Part shown: positions 44,587-52,623 of the stretch, piece after piece
How the letters are laid out: each line of letters begins with the position of its first letter
Position numbering within the stretch: the first letter of the stretch is position 1
Source: Novosphingobium sp.
GTDB taxonomy: Bacteria; Pseudomonadota; Alphaproteobacteria; Sphingomonadales; Sphingomonadaceae
DNA: 61,251 nucleotides
Direction: 5' to 3'
NCBI GenBank assembly: GCA_030697365.1
Contig: JAUYQH010000024.1
Location: 1-61,251, forward strand
Position numbers and translations under genes: made by a program
The notes under the pieces: model-generated
What the model was told of the DNA's origin: nothing
Seen by the model: the letters and a program-made list of their open reading frames with translations, nothing else
Database searches by the model: none

Positions 44587-45216
44587 ATGCTCGCACCGAT
44601 CGAACTTTTCTTCGACCTCACCAGCCCGTGGACCTGGCTGGCGGTGCACAACCTGGTGCCGATGGCCAGGCGCTACGATGCGGGGATCGTCTGGCGGCCG
44701 ATCCTGGTCGGCGGACTGTTCAATACGGTCAACCCCAGCGTCTACGCCGCGCGCGAAAACCCGATACCGGTCAAGGCGCGCTACATGGACAAGGACCTTG
44801 CCGACTGGGCGCGGCTGGCCGGGCTCGAGATTCATTTCCCGCCGGCTTGCGGCCACCCGGTCAACGCGGTCTTGCCGATGCGCGTCGCGCTGGCGATGCA
44901 GGCCCGCGGGAAACTGGAACCCTTCGCCTTCGCCGCGTTCGATGCGCTGTGGGCGCGCGAACGCGACCTTGCCGACGCTGCGGTCCTCGCCCCGCTGATC
45001 GCCGCGCAGGGCGAGGATTCACAGGTCGTGCTCGCCGAAGCGCAGAGCGATGCGATCAAAGCGCAGCTGCGTACCAACACCGACGAACTGATCGCGCGCG
45101 GCGGTTTCGGGAGCCCGACGATGTTCGTGAACGGCGAAGACATGTATTTCGGCAACGACCGCCTGCCGCTGGTCGAAGCCGCGCTTATCCGCAAGCGTTC
45201 GCCGCAACCGGCTTGA
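44587..45216 (+). CDS. DsbA-fold 2-hydroxychromene-2-carboxylate isomerase-like protein
   Basis: This 209-residue protein of the HCCA isomerase/kappa-GST family begins with FFDLTSPWTWLA, where Ser binds glutathione in place of the DsbA Cys. GSPTMFVNGEDMYFGNDRL near the C-terminus holds the family cis-Pro region. HCCA isomerase acts in naphthalene degradation, but isolated copies like this may have other glutathione-dependent roles. The ATG at 44587 begins right before the fold. Confidence 0.87.
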   Translation: MLAPIELFFDLTSPWTWLAVHNLVPMARRYDAGIVWRPILVGGLFNTVNPSVYAARENPIPVKARYMDKDLADWARLAGLEIHFPPACGHPVNAVLPMRVALAMQARGKLEPFAFAAFDALWARERDLADAAVLAPLIAAQGEDSQVVLAEAQSDAIKAQLRTNTDELIARGGFGSPTMFVNGEDMYFGNDRLPLVEAALIRKRSPQPA

Positions 45217-45250
45217 CGAGGCGAGTCGGCGCAGGCCACCAGCGCCCCCC

Positions 45251-46060
45251 ATGGACCTGATCGTCACCGCCATCCTGCTCGGCATCGTCGAGGGGGTCAC
45301 CGAATTTATCCCGGTCTCATCGACCGGCCATCTGATCCTCGCCACCGAATTGTTCGGCTATGACGCCGCGCAGTGGGCGATGTTCAACGTGGTGATCCAG
45401 CTCGGCGCGATTCTGGCGGTGGTGGTCCAGTACTGGCGCACCTTTTGGGCGGTGGGCTGGGGAGTACTGCGGCTCGAACCGGTCAGCTTGCGCTTCCTGC
45501 GCAACCTGCTCGTCGCGTTCCTGCCCTCGGCGGTGCTCGGGCTGGCGCTGAAGGACCAGATCGACGTGATGCTCGGCTCACCGATGATCGTGGCGTGGGC
45601 ACTGATCGCGGGGGGAATCGCGATCCTGGCGATCGAGAAAATCGCCAAACCGGGGCCGCCCAGCGGCATCGGCCAGCTGCCGCTCAAGCAAGCGCTCGGT
45701 GTCGGCCTGGCCCAGTGCGTGTCGATGATCCCCGGGATCAGCCGTTCGGGCGCGACGATCATGGGCGCGCTGGCGATGGGGATCGAACGGCGGACCGCGG
45801 CAGAGTTCAGCTTTTTCCTCGCGGTGCCGACGATGCTCGGCGCCTCGACGCTCGAGCTGCTCGACAACCGTGCGGTGCTTGCCGCCGGGGGCGGGGTCGG
45901 CTGGACGCAGATCGGCGTGGGCTTCGTGGTGGCGTTCGTGGTCGCGCTGGCGGTGATCCGTGTGTTCGTCGCCTATGTCAGCCGCGCCGGCTTCGCGCCT
46001 TTCGCGTGGTACCGCATCGCAGCGGGGTTGGCGGCGCTGGCCTGGCTGACGCTGCGCTGA
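45251..46060 (+). CDS. uppP: Undecaprenyl-diphosphatase (BacA/UppP)
   Basis: This 269-residue inner membrane enzyme recycles the undecaprenyl carrier of cell-wall synthesis and gives bacitracin resistance. The active-site segments EGVTEFIPVSSTGHLIL and PGISRSGATIMGAL are both complete, with the conserved Glu, Ser and Arg. Eight membrane segments are seen. It stands alone. Confidence 0.96.
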   Translation: MDLIVTAILLGIVEGVTEFIPVSSTGHLILATELFGYDAAQWAMFNVVIQLGAILAVVVQYWRTFWAVGWGVLRLEPVSLRFLRNLLVAFLPSAVLGLALKDQIDVMLGSPMIVAWALIAGGIAILAIEKIAKPGPPSGIGQLPLKQALGVGLAQCVSMIPGISRSGATIMGALAMGIERRTAAEFSFFLAVPTMLGASTLELLDNRAVLAAGGGVGWTQIGVGFVVAFVVALAVIRVFVAYVSRAGFAPFAWYRIAAGLAALAWLTLR

Positions 46061-46105
46061 ACGGGTTGCTTTGCTGTGCCGATCCGAACGCCTCGCCGCG
46101 TTTAC

Positions 46106-46130
46106 GGAACCAAATGCCGCGAACCCGGTT
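46106..46130 (+). promoter_or_regulatory. EcfG-type general stress promoter
   Basis: GGAAC (46106-46110), a 16-base spacer and GGTT (46127-46130) match the sigma-EcfG promoter of alphaproteobacteria (GGAAC-N16/17-CGTT) at all but one position. It lies 35 bases before the YeaQ-like gene, whose family is often part of the general stress regulon. Confidence 0.5.
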
Positions 46131-46164
46131 TCAGCCTCGACACACCAACAAAGGGAAGCGTCAC

Positions 46165-46434
46165 ATGGGCCTGATCATTCTTATCGTCGTTGGCGGCATT
46201 CTCGGCTGGCTCGCCAGCATTGTGATGCGCACCGACGGCCAGCAGGGTATCCTGCTCAACGTCGTTGTCGGCATCGTGGGCGCGTTGCTCGGCGGCTTTC
46301 TTCTGGCGCCGTTGTTCAATTACGGTGGCAGCATCACTCAAGGTATCAGCGTTCCCTCGCTGCTGATCTCGTTCCTTGGCGCGATCATCCTGCTCGCCAT
46401 CGTCAATCTTGTCCGCCGCGGCTCGGTGCGTTAG
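46165..46434 (+). CDS. GlsB/YeaQ/YmgE-family stress membrane protein
   Basis: This 89-residue protein has three membrane segments and the family glycine pattern GGILGWLAS and GIVGALLGGFLL. Members are induced by general stress. AAGGGAAG precedes the ATG. The EcfG-like promoter upstream fits this. The exact role is unknown. Confidence 0.9.
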   Translation: MGLIILIVVGGILGWLASIVMRTDGQQGILLNVVVGIVGALLGGFLLAPLFNYGGSITQGISVPSLLISFLGAIILLAIVNLVRRGSVR

Positions 46435-46461
46435 GCATCGCCAGCTGCAAAGCCAAAAAAT

Positions 46462-46491
46462 GGGGACGGCTGGGGTAAGCTCACCGTCCCC
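46462..46491. terminator. Hairpin, terminator-like on the minus strand
   Basis: GGGGACGG (46462-46469) and CCGTCCCC (46484-46491) form a stem with a 14-base loop. On the minus strand it is followed by TTTTTT, so it would stop transcription running leftward from phhA and antisense to the small lipoprotein gene. On the plus strand it lacks a T-run. Confidence 0.55.
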
Positions 46492-46513
46492 GTCCTTATG
46501 AAGGGGATGACCA

Positions 46514-46801
46514 ATGAAAACTTTTATCAAGAGCGCGATGTTCGCCTCGGTCGCCGCAATGGGCCTGAGCCTCGCTGCGTGCGACAGCGGTGCCGAAAAC
46601 AAAATGGAAGCTGACGCCGACGCAACCCGCGAAGCGGCTGACGACACGTCTGATGCGATGGAGAACCAGGCCGACGCGATGGGTGGCCCGGCCGAGGACG
46701 CGATGGAGGCCAAGGCCGAAGCGGTCGATGACGCCGGCGAAGCCAAGGCCGACGCCATGGAGGACAAGGCCGACAAGATGGATGGCGGCGCTCCGGGCTG
46801 A
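46514..46801 (+). CDS. Small acidic lipoprotein, apolipoprotein-like repeats
   Basis: This 95-residue protein has a lipobox (LAAC) at residues 19-22 and a highly charged helical tail of Ala/Asp/Glu/Lys with repeated EAKAEAVDDAGEAKADAMEDK-like units. It is probably anchored to a membrane and forms a long helix. The AAGGGG before the ATG is a good ribosome site. It follows the stress protein gene and may share its regulation. Confidence 0.8.
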   Translation: MKTFIKSAMFASVAAMGLSLAACDSGAENKMEADADATREAADDTSDAMENQADAMGGPAEDAMEAKAEAVDDAGEAKADAMEDKADKMDGGAPG

Positions 46802-46828
46802 CCCGTAGAACCTGACCAACGTCACGAG

Positions 46829-46856
46829 CGGCGCCGGAGCGATCCGGCGCCGTTTT
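46829..46856 (+). terminator. Terminator after the small lipoprotein gene
   Basis: CGGCGCCGG (46829-46837) pairs with CCGGCGCCG (46844-46852) around AGCGAT, followed by TTTT. It lies between the convergent lipoprotein and phhA genes. Confidence 0.8.
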
Positions 46857-46866
46857 CGTATGCGGA

Positions 46867-47832
46867 TCAGATAGGGTTCGCGCTCGAAGCGCGGCCGCCG
46901 CGCAGGAAGTATTCCTGCGATCCACGGTGGAGCACGTTGTCGATATCGATCACCGCGGTGTTGGCATACGTGAAACCCGCATTCAGCGAGCGGTAAAGCC
47001 GGTCGAAATCGCGGTCGACAGTCTGGTGGTAAAGGTCGTCGAGGCTCTCGATCACGAAGTAGGTCGGCTGCAGGTCGTCGATCACGTAATCGGTGCGCAT
47101 CACCCGGTCGACGTTGAGGAATATGCGGTTGGGCGATTGCGCCTCGATTGCGAACACCGCCTCGGCCGGTCCCGAAAGGATTCCCGCCCCGTAAGCGCGC
47201 AGCTTGTCGCCTTCCATGATCAGCCCGAATTCGACCGTGTACCAGTACAGCGCGCCCAGCGCTTTCAGCCGGTTATAACGCATCGCCTTCCACCCGGCGC
47301 GGCCATAAGCCTGCATGTAATCGGCATAGACCCGGTCGGCGAGCATCGGCACGTGGCCGAACACATCGTGGAAGACGTCCGGTTCCTCGATATAGTCGAA
47401 CGTCTCGCGGGTGCGGATAAAGTTGCCCGCGGGGAAGCGCCGGTTGGCGAGATGCCAGAAGAACACGTGATCGGGAATAAGCATCGGGACCGGCACTATG
47501 CTCCACCCCGTCAGCGCACCGAGTTCTTTCGAGAGGCGGGCGAATTCGGGTACGCCCCCTCTCCCAAGCGCCAGCTTCTGCGTTCCCGCCAGGAACGCAC
47601 TGGCCGCCCGCCCGGGAAGCACGTCCATCTGGCGCGCGTAGAGATCGTCCCAGATCGCGTGCTCGTCGGCCCCGTAGTCGCGTTGCGTGGGCTCGAGCCA
47701 GTCCTCGCCGACGTGTGGCGGCCTCTGCAACGGCGCGGTGAAAACCTCCGCCGGAAGCTCGGGCAAAGTCGTGAAGTCGCCGGCGGGGAGCAGTTCGGTT
47801 GTCGCCATGGTTTCGGCTGCAACTCCTATCAT
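46867..47832 (-). CDS. phhA: Phenylalanine 4-monooxygenase
   Basis: This 321-residue pterin- and iron-dependent enzyme converts phenylalanine to tyrosine. The iron ligands are the two His in VFHDVFGHVPML and the Glu in YWYTVEFGL. TGWSIVPVPMLIP and FIRTRETFDYIEEPDVFH are typical of bacterial single-domain enzymes. I chose the ATG at 47832 because GAGGAG lies seven bases before it; an ATG at 47808 is less well placed. It is divergent from ppk2. Confidence 0.95.
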   Translation of the reverse strand: MIGVAAETMATTELLPAGDFTTLPELPAEVFTAPLQRPPHVGEDWLEPTQRDYGADEHAIWDDLYARQMDVLPGRAASAFLAGTQKLALGRGGVPEFARLSKELGALTGWSIVPVPMLIPDHVFFWHLANRRFPAGNFIRTRETFDYIEEPDVFHDVFGHVPMLADRVYADYMQAYGRAGWKAMRYNRLKALGALYWYTVEFGLIMEGDKLRAYGAGILSGPAEAVFAIEAQSPNRIFLNVDRVMRTDYVIDDLQPTYFVIESLDDLYHQTVDRDFDRLYRSLNAGFTYANTAVIDIDNVLHRGSQEYFLRGGRASSANPI

Positions 47833-47920
47833 CGCGTCGCTCCTCGCGCAAATCGCGCGATTGCCGCATGCGGCGCTTTGCGCCACGCATGCGCATCACG
47901 AATCGCAGGAAGGCCGGGCG

Positions 47921-48715
47921 ATGATGCTGCTCAAGCGCTCCAGATATGAAAAACTGCTTGAGCCGATGAGCGAAGAGCTTGTCGCAATGGCCCGCTGGGC
48001 GGCGGCCACTGGCGCGCGGGTCGTGGTGCTATTCGAAGGGCGCGACACCGCCGGCAAGGGCGGGGCGATCCGCGCTGTCTCCGAAAAGCTCAACCCGCGC
48101 CAGTGCCGGATCGTCGCGCTGACCAAGCCGAGCGAGCGCGAGGCGGCGCAGTGGTACTTCCAGCGCTATGTCGCGCATCTCCCCGCGGCGGGCGAGATCG
48201 TGCTGTTCGATCGCAGCTGGTACAACCGTGCCGGGGTCGAAAAGGTGATGGGCTACGCCAGCGAGGCGGAGGTCGACAACTTCCTGGCGCACGTTCCCGC
48301 GTTCGAAAACCTGCTGATCGACGACGGCATCCTGCTGTTCAAATACTGGCTGACAAGCGATCAGGCGCAGCAGGAAGCGCGCCTGGCCGAGCGGCTCGAC
48401 GATCCGCTCAAGCGCTGGAAGCTGTCGCCGATCGACCTCGCCGCGCGCGACAAATACCAGGCTTACACCAAGGCGCGCGAGACGATGTTGAAGGCGACCC
48501 ACACCGATCGCGCGCCGTGGACGCTGGTCGATTTCAACGACCAGCGCCGCGGCCGGCTGGCGCTGGTTCGCGATCTGCTCGATCGCCTGCCGGATACGGC
48601 GGTCGAGCCGATCGCGCTGGAGCTCGCCCCCTTGCGCGGCAAGCCGGCGCGCGAGCGTTTCGGAGTGCTCAAGCTGATTGCACCGTTCAATCTTAAGGAC
48701 AGCCCCAAGGCTTGA
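47921..48715 (+). CDS. ppk2: Polyphosphate kinase 2
   Basis: This 264-residue single-domain PPK2 transfers phosphate between polyphosphate and nucleotides. Walker A is FEGRDTAGKGG, the second Asp is in FDRSWYNRAGVEKVMG, and the lid region is near DDPLKRWKLSPID. It is of class I type, favouring GDP/ADP phosphorylation. AGGAAGG stands before the ATG at 47921. Confidence 0.94.
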   Translation: MMLLKRSRYEKLLEPMSEELVAMARWAAATGARVVVLFEGRDTAGKGGAIRAVSEKLNPRQCRIVALTKPSEREAAQWYFQRYVAHLPAAGEIVLFDRSWYNRAGVEKVMGYASEAEVDNFLAHVPAFENLLIDDGILLFKYWLTSDQAQQEARLAERLDDPLKRWKLSPIDLAARDKYQAYTKARETMLKATHTDRAPWTLVDFNDQRRGRLALVRDLLDRLPDTAVEPIALELAPLRGKPARERFGVLKLIAPFNLKDSPKA

Positions 48716-48813
48716 CTTCGGATGGTGACTCGCGCAAGGGCCGCTGCCTGTCGGCGGCGCCCTCGCGTGCCGCCCGTTTCGTTTAGAGCGCAGCTGCGCG
48801 TCAGGATTTCGTC

Positions 48814-48981
48814 ATGGCCAAACCAGCAACCGTCAAGATTCGCCTGGTCTCCACCGCAGACACGGGCTTCTTCTATGTGACCAAGAAGAACCCCCGCAAC
48901 ACGACCGAGAAGATGACCTTCCGCAAGTACGATCCCGTCGTGCGCAAGCACGTCGAGTTCAAAGAAGCCAAGATCAAGTGA
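48814..48981 (+). CDS. rpmG: 50S ribosomal protein L33
   Basis: This 55-residue ribosomal protein reads [20 protein letters not shown] and includes [12 protein letters not shown] and [18 protein letters not shown]. It lacks the two CxxC pairs, so it is the zinc-free form. It lies between ppk2 and lolA with a 98-base leader; a TTGACT within the end of ppk2 may be its -35 box. Confidence 0.96.
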   Translation: MAKPATVKIRLVSTADTGFFYVTKKNPRNTTEKMTFRKYDPVVRKHVEFKEAKIK

Positions 48982-49051
48982 TTTTCGAATCGGCGGGGGA
49001 ACCCTGCCGGTTCAGTTCGAGTTCAATGCCGGAACTGCTAGAGGTCCGGTC

Positions 49052-49711
49052 ATGAACATGCTCAAATCCGTTATCGACAAGCCGCTGCGGTCGTTGGCCG
49101 TGGCCGCTTTGGCCCTTTCCGGCACTGGCGCCGCGTTGGCTCCGCCGCTGGCAGCGCAGGCGCCCAGCTCGCAGCTCGACCAGGCGGTCGCGGCGCTGCG
49201 CGGCATCTCGACGATGACCGCGGACTTCATCCAGACCGATCGCAACGGCCAGCGCCTGGCGGGCCAGATGACGCTCAAGCGCCCCGGCAAGATCCGTTTC
49301 CAGTACCAGAAGGGCGTTCCGCTGCTGATCGTCTCGGACGGCAAGGCGCTGACGATGGTCGATTACGAGGTCCGCCAGGTCCAGCGCTGGCCGATCTCCA
49401 ACAGCCCGCTTGGCGTGTTGCTCGATCCCAAGCGCGACGTGACGCGCTATGGCCGCCTGATCCCGACCGGCAACCCCGCAGTGACCAGCATCGAGGTGCG
49501 CGACCGGAAGCACCCCGAGTACGGCGTGATCACGATGATTTTCGTCAACGACTCCGGTGCTCCAGGCGGTCTGGAACTGACGAGTTGGGTCGCGCTCGAT
49601 TCGCAGAACAAGCGGACCACGATGCGACTCGCCAATCAGCGGTATGGGGTGGCGGTGGCTGACAACGCGTTTGCCTACCGCGATCCGCGCCGCTCAGCGC
49701 CCGGTCGCTGA
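49052..49711 (+). CDS. lolA: Outer membrane lipoprotein carrier LolA family protein
   Basis: This 219-residue periplasmic carrier takes lipoproteins from LolCDE to LolB. It has a signal peptide (LALSGTGAALAPPLAAQA), then the LolA beta-barrel with MTADFIQTDRNGQRLAGQM and LKRPGKIRFQYQ. It has LolA length. The sphingomonad form lacks some conserved Arg, so another carrier role is possible. Confidence 0.88.
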   Translation: MNMLKSVIDKPLRSLAVAALALSGTGAALAPPLAAQAPSSQLDQAVAALRGISTMTADFIQTDRNGQRLAGQMTLKRPGKIRFQYQKGVPLLIVSDGKALTMVDYEVRQVQRWPISNSPLGVLLDPKRDVTRYGRLIPTGNPAVTSIEVRDRKHPEYGVITMIFVNDSGAPGGLELTSWVALDSQNKRTTMRLANQRYGVAVADNAFAYRDPRRSAPGR

Positions 49712-49968
49712 GGGACAACGGCTCACCCGGCGATGTGCGCAGCTTGCGACAAATCGCGACGAACCTGACCAAACCATTCATTGTGCAGCAAGCGGCCCAG
49801 GCCTATTCAGGTCGCGACACGGGCGGTCGAGGCGGGTTTCCCCCCTGTTGCCCAGACCTCTCAAACAGGTCGTCCTTGTCAAAGCGTGACGAACGCAAAG
49901 GAACCCTCGGTCCAATGCCCCCGGACCGAGGGTTTTCTTTTGCCGCAGCTTCGCGCTAACCGCTGGAC
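49712..49968 (+). ncRNA. Intergenic stretch that may encode a small RNA
   Basis: The 257 bases between lolA and xth hold no ORF I can support. They contain a GACCT/AGGTC hairpin near 49851-49870 and end in a strong terminator about 190 bases after the lolA stop. That distance suggests either a long 3' UTR or a separate small RNA. I find no convincing promoter. Confidence 0.25.
49902..49940 (+). terminator. Strong Rho-independent terminator before xth
   Basis: CCCTCGGTCC (49904-49913) and GGACCGAGGG (49923-49932) form a perfect ten-bp stem, extended by AA/TT, followed by TTTTCTTTT. Confidence 0.92.
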
Positions 49969-50751
49969 ATGATCTCCGTTGCCACGTGGAACATCAATTC
50001 GGTCCGCTTGCGGATGCCGCAGGTCGAGCGGTTCCTCCGCGAGCAGGCACCTGACGTGCTGTGCCTGCAAGAGATCAAATGCCGTGAGGAGCAGTTTCCC
50101 TACGAGGCGTTTGCGGCGCTAGGCTATGGCCACAGCGCAGTGCACGGGCAGAAGGGCTACCACGGCGTCGCCACGGTCAGCCGTCTCCCGCTCAGGGAGC
50201 TGGGACGCCACGATTGGCAGGACAACGGAGAGGCGCGCCATGTCGGGGTCGAGGTTGCAGGCAAACTGATCCTCGAGAACGTCTATATCCCCGCGGGCGG
50301 TGACATCCCCGATCGCTCAGCAAACCCCAAGTTCGGCCAGAAGCTCGATTTCCTCGAGAGGATGACCCGCTGGGCGGACACGCTCGACCGGCCGACGCTG
50401 ATCGTCGGCGATTTCAACATCGCCCCGCTCGATTGCGACGTCTACGACCACAAGGCGCTGGTCAAAGTGGTCAGCCACACTCCGCAGGAAGTCGAAACGC
50501 TCGCCCGGTTCCGCGACGCGCACGGTTGGGTCGATCTGGGGCGGGAGCATATCCCCGCGCCGGGGCGCAACTATTCGTGGTGGAGCTACCGCTCGTGGTG
50601 GCGGCAGAAGGACCAGGGACGCCGGCTCGACCACGCCTGGGCTTCGCCCGAACTGGCGCGGCAGGCGACGGGACACCGCGTGGTCGAGGAAACTCGCCAC
50701 TGGGACCAGCCCTCCGATCACGTGCCCCTGATCACCGAGTTCGACTTGTGA
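49969..50751 (+). CDS. xth: Exodeoxyribonuclease III
   Basis: This 260-residue AP endonuclease/3' exonuclease repairs abasic sites. The catalytic residues are in ATWNINSVRLR (Asn), LQEIKC (Glu), GDFNIAP (Asp, Asn) and SDHVPL (Asp-His), and RRLDHAW is present. Length fits ExoIII. Its stop overlaps the GTG of ribA. Confidence 0.95.
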   Translation: MISVATWNINSVRLRMPQVERFLREQAPDVLCLQEIKCREEQFPYEAFAALGYGHSAVHGQKGYHGVATVSRLPLRELGRHDWQDNGEARHVGVEVAGKLILENVYIPAGGDIPDRSANPKFGQKLDFLERMTRWADTLDRPTLIVGDFNIAPLDCDVYDHKALVKVVSHTPQEVETLARFRDAHGWVDLGREHIPAPGRNYSWWSYRSWWRQKDQGRRLDHAWASPELARQATGHRVVEETRHWDQPSDHVPLITEFDL

Positions 50752-51803
50752 GCAATACGCGCCACGTTGCACAGGCGCTCGACGCGCTGCGCCACGGCTG
50801 GGCGATCCGGGTCGAGGGTAGGGATGGGGCGCTCGACCTGCTCCCGGCGGAAACCGCGTTTGCCCAACCGGGCCTGGCCTCGCCGCGCTTGCTGATCTCG
50901 GCGGCGCGCGCCGCCACGCTCAAGCTCGCCAACCAGCGCGAGGCGGCCGAGCCGCACGCCCCCGTGCTGATCCGCGGCGCCGAGCCGTTCACGCTCGATC
51001 TGGCGCGGGCGATTGCCGATCCGGCACTCGATCTGACCTGGCCCTTGAAAGGCCCGTTCCTCGCCGAGCATATCGACGCCCACGAAGCGGCGACGACAGC
51101 TATGGAACTGGGGCGGCTGGCAGGGATCCTTCCGGCGTTCCTGCTCGGCGGCGAACCGGCAGTATCAGTCTCGACCGCCGACCTCGCGGCATGGAAGGAC
51201 CCCGCCAATCTCACCATCCAGTCGCGCGCGCGACTGCCGGTCGAAGCAATTGACGAGGCCGAGATCGTCGCCTTCCGCGCCCGCGACGACATGCGCGAGC
51301 ACGTCGCGCTGATTCTCGGCCGCCAGTCGTCCGAACGCACCCCGCTGGTCCGGCTCCACTCCGAATGCCTGACCGGCGACGTCCTCGGCAGCCTCAAGTG
51401 CGATTGCGGCCCGCAGCTCAATGCCGCGCTGGCAGCGATGGCCGATGAGGCGCGCGGAGAGGGCTGGGGGGTGCTGCTCTACTTGCGCCAGGAAGGCCGC
51501 GGTATCGGCCTGATCAACAAACTGCGCGCCTACCAGCTCCAGGACCAGGGTTTCGACACGGTCGAAGCAAACGAGCGGCTGGGCCTGCCCAACGAAGCAC
51601 GCGATTTCGCTGTGGCGGCGCGGATGCTGTCGCTGCTCGGCGCCGGCCCGATCCGGCTGATGACCAACAATCCCGCCAAAGTCGCCGCGCTCGAAGCCGA
51701 GGGCGTAACAGTCGCCGAGCGCGTCCCCCACGCGCTTCCCACCAATCCGCACAACACCCGCTACCTCGCCACAAAGCGTGACCGAGCGGGACATCTGCTA
51801 TGA
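50748..51803 (+). CDS. ribA: GTP cyclohydrolase II with long N-terminal domain
   Basis: This 351-residue protein makes the first riboflavin precursor from GTP. The C-terminal 200 residues are GCH2, with the zinc Cys in HSECLTGDVLGSLKCDCG, LRQEGRGIGL, and RLMTNNPAKV. The first 150 residues look like a degenerate RibB-type domain, but the acidic Mg site (EDRENEGD) of RibB is absent, so DHBP synthase activity is unlikely. The start is a GTG overlapping the xth stop; ATGA joins it to the GNAT gene. Confidence 0.92.
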   Translation: MSNTRHVAQALDALRHGWAIRVEGRDGALDLLPAETAFAQPGLASPRLLISAARAATLKLANQREAAEPHAPVLIRGAEPFTLDLARAIADPALDLTWPLKGPFLAEHIDAHEAATTAMELGRLAGILPAFLLGGEPAVSVSTADLAAWKDPANLTIQSRARLPVEAIDEAEIVAFRARDDMREHVALILGRQSSERTPLVRLHSECLTGDVLGSLKCDCGPQLNAALAAMADEARGEGWGVLLYLRQEGRGIGLINKLRAYQLQDQGFDTVEANERLGLPNEARDFAVAARMLSLLGAGPIRLMTNNPAKVAALEAEGVTVAERVPHALPTNPHNTRYLATKRDRAGHLL

Positions 51804-52309
51804 TCCTCGACTACTCGATCCGGCCCGAAGCGCCGGGCGACGAGCGACCGATTCATGATCTGGTCGAGCGCGCGTTCGCGCCGATGCCGTTTGCGGACGG
51901 CGACGAGCAGGACCTCGTCGACGCCTTGCGCGAGCGCGGCGAGCTGGCGCTGTCGCTGGTGGCCGTGGACCCGGGCTCTGTGATCGTCGGCCAGGTCGCC
52001 TTCAGCCCGGCGACCATCGACCACGGGGACTGCGGCTGGTTCCAGATGGCCCCGGTCGCGGTCTGCCCGACGCTTCAGCACCGCGGGATCGGCTCGGCCC
52101 TGATCCGCGAGGGGATCGAGCGGTTGCGCCGCAGCGGCGCCAACGGCGTCGCGGTGGTCGGCAACCCGGCCTACTACGAACGCTTCGGCTTCAGGGCGGT
52201 GGAGAGGTTAGCCCCGCTGTCGGCTCACGACGCCCCGTTCTTCCGCGCGATGCCGCTGGCGGGTCCGGTGCCCGCCGGCCTGCTCCGCTATTCCTCGGCT
52301 TTTGGTTGA
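51800..52309 (+). CDS. GNAT-family N-acetyltransferase
   Basis: This 169-residue protein has the GNAT acetyl-CoA motif in APVAVCPTLQHRGIGSALIREG and the segment VVGNPAYYERFGFRAVE typical of the YhbS-like group. The acceptor is unknown. It is translationally coupled to ribA. Confidence 0.88.
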   Translation: MILDYSIRPEAPGDERPIHDLVERAFAPMPFADGDEQDLVDALRERGELALSLVAVDPGSVIVGQVAFSPATIDHGDCGWFQMAPVAVCPTLQHRGIGSALIREGIERLRRSGANGVAVVGNPAYYERFGFRAVERLAPLSAHDAPFFRAMPLAGPVPAGLLRYSSAFG

Positions 52310-52310
52310 T

Positions 52311-52574
52311 TCAGCGAAGCTGGCTGTCCTTGCTCCCGCGGCGGTTGATGGTCGAGTGGCGCACTTCCGCGTCACGCGCCGATTGGCATGCGACGCAAGT
52401 TCGGACCCCCGCCAGCGCTTCGCGGCGGCGTTCGGGGATCGCTTCGCCGCAGTCCTCGCAATGGGTCAGACTCTCTCCTGAGGGCATCCGCGCCCGCGCG
52501 CCCAGCACGGCATCCTTCACGGTGTCATCGATCTGATCCTGCACCGCGCCATCGCGCACCCAGCCACCGGCCAT
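52311..52574 (-). CDS. DksA/TraR-type C4 zinc finger protein
   Basis: This 87-residue protein carries a C4 finger, CEDC then CVAC with 17 residues between, in a DksA/TraR-like (YbiI-like) form without the coiled-coil with the Asp tip. It would be a secondary-channel binding or unknown-regulator type. AAGGAG stands ten bases before the ATG at 52574. It is convergent with the GNAT gene, only one base between stops. Confidence 0.88.
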   Translation of the reverse strand: MAGGWVRDGAVQDQIDDTVKDAVLGARARMPSGESLTHCEDCGEAIPERRREALAGVRTCVACQSARDAEVRHSTINRRGSKDSQLR

Positions 52575-52623
52575 CGTCCTGCTCCTTGCGCGGTCAACGG
52601 CGCAGAAGGGTGCGCGGTTCCGT

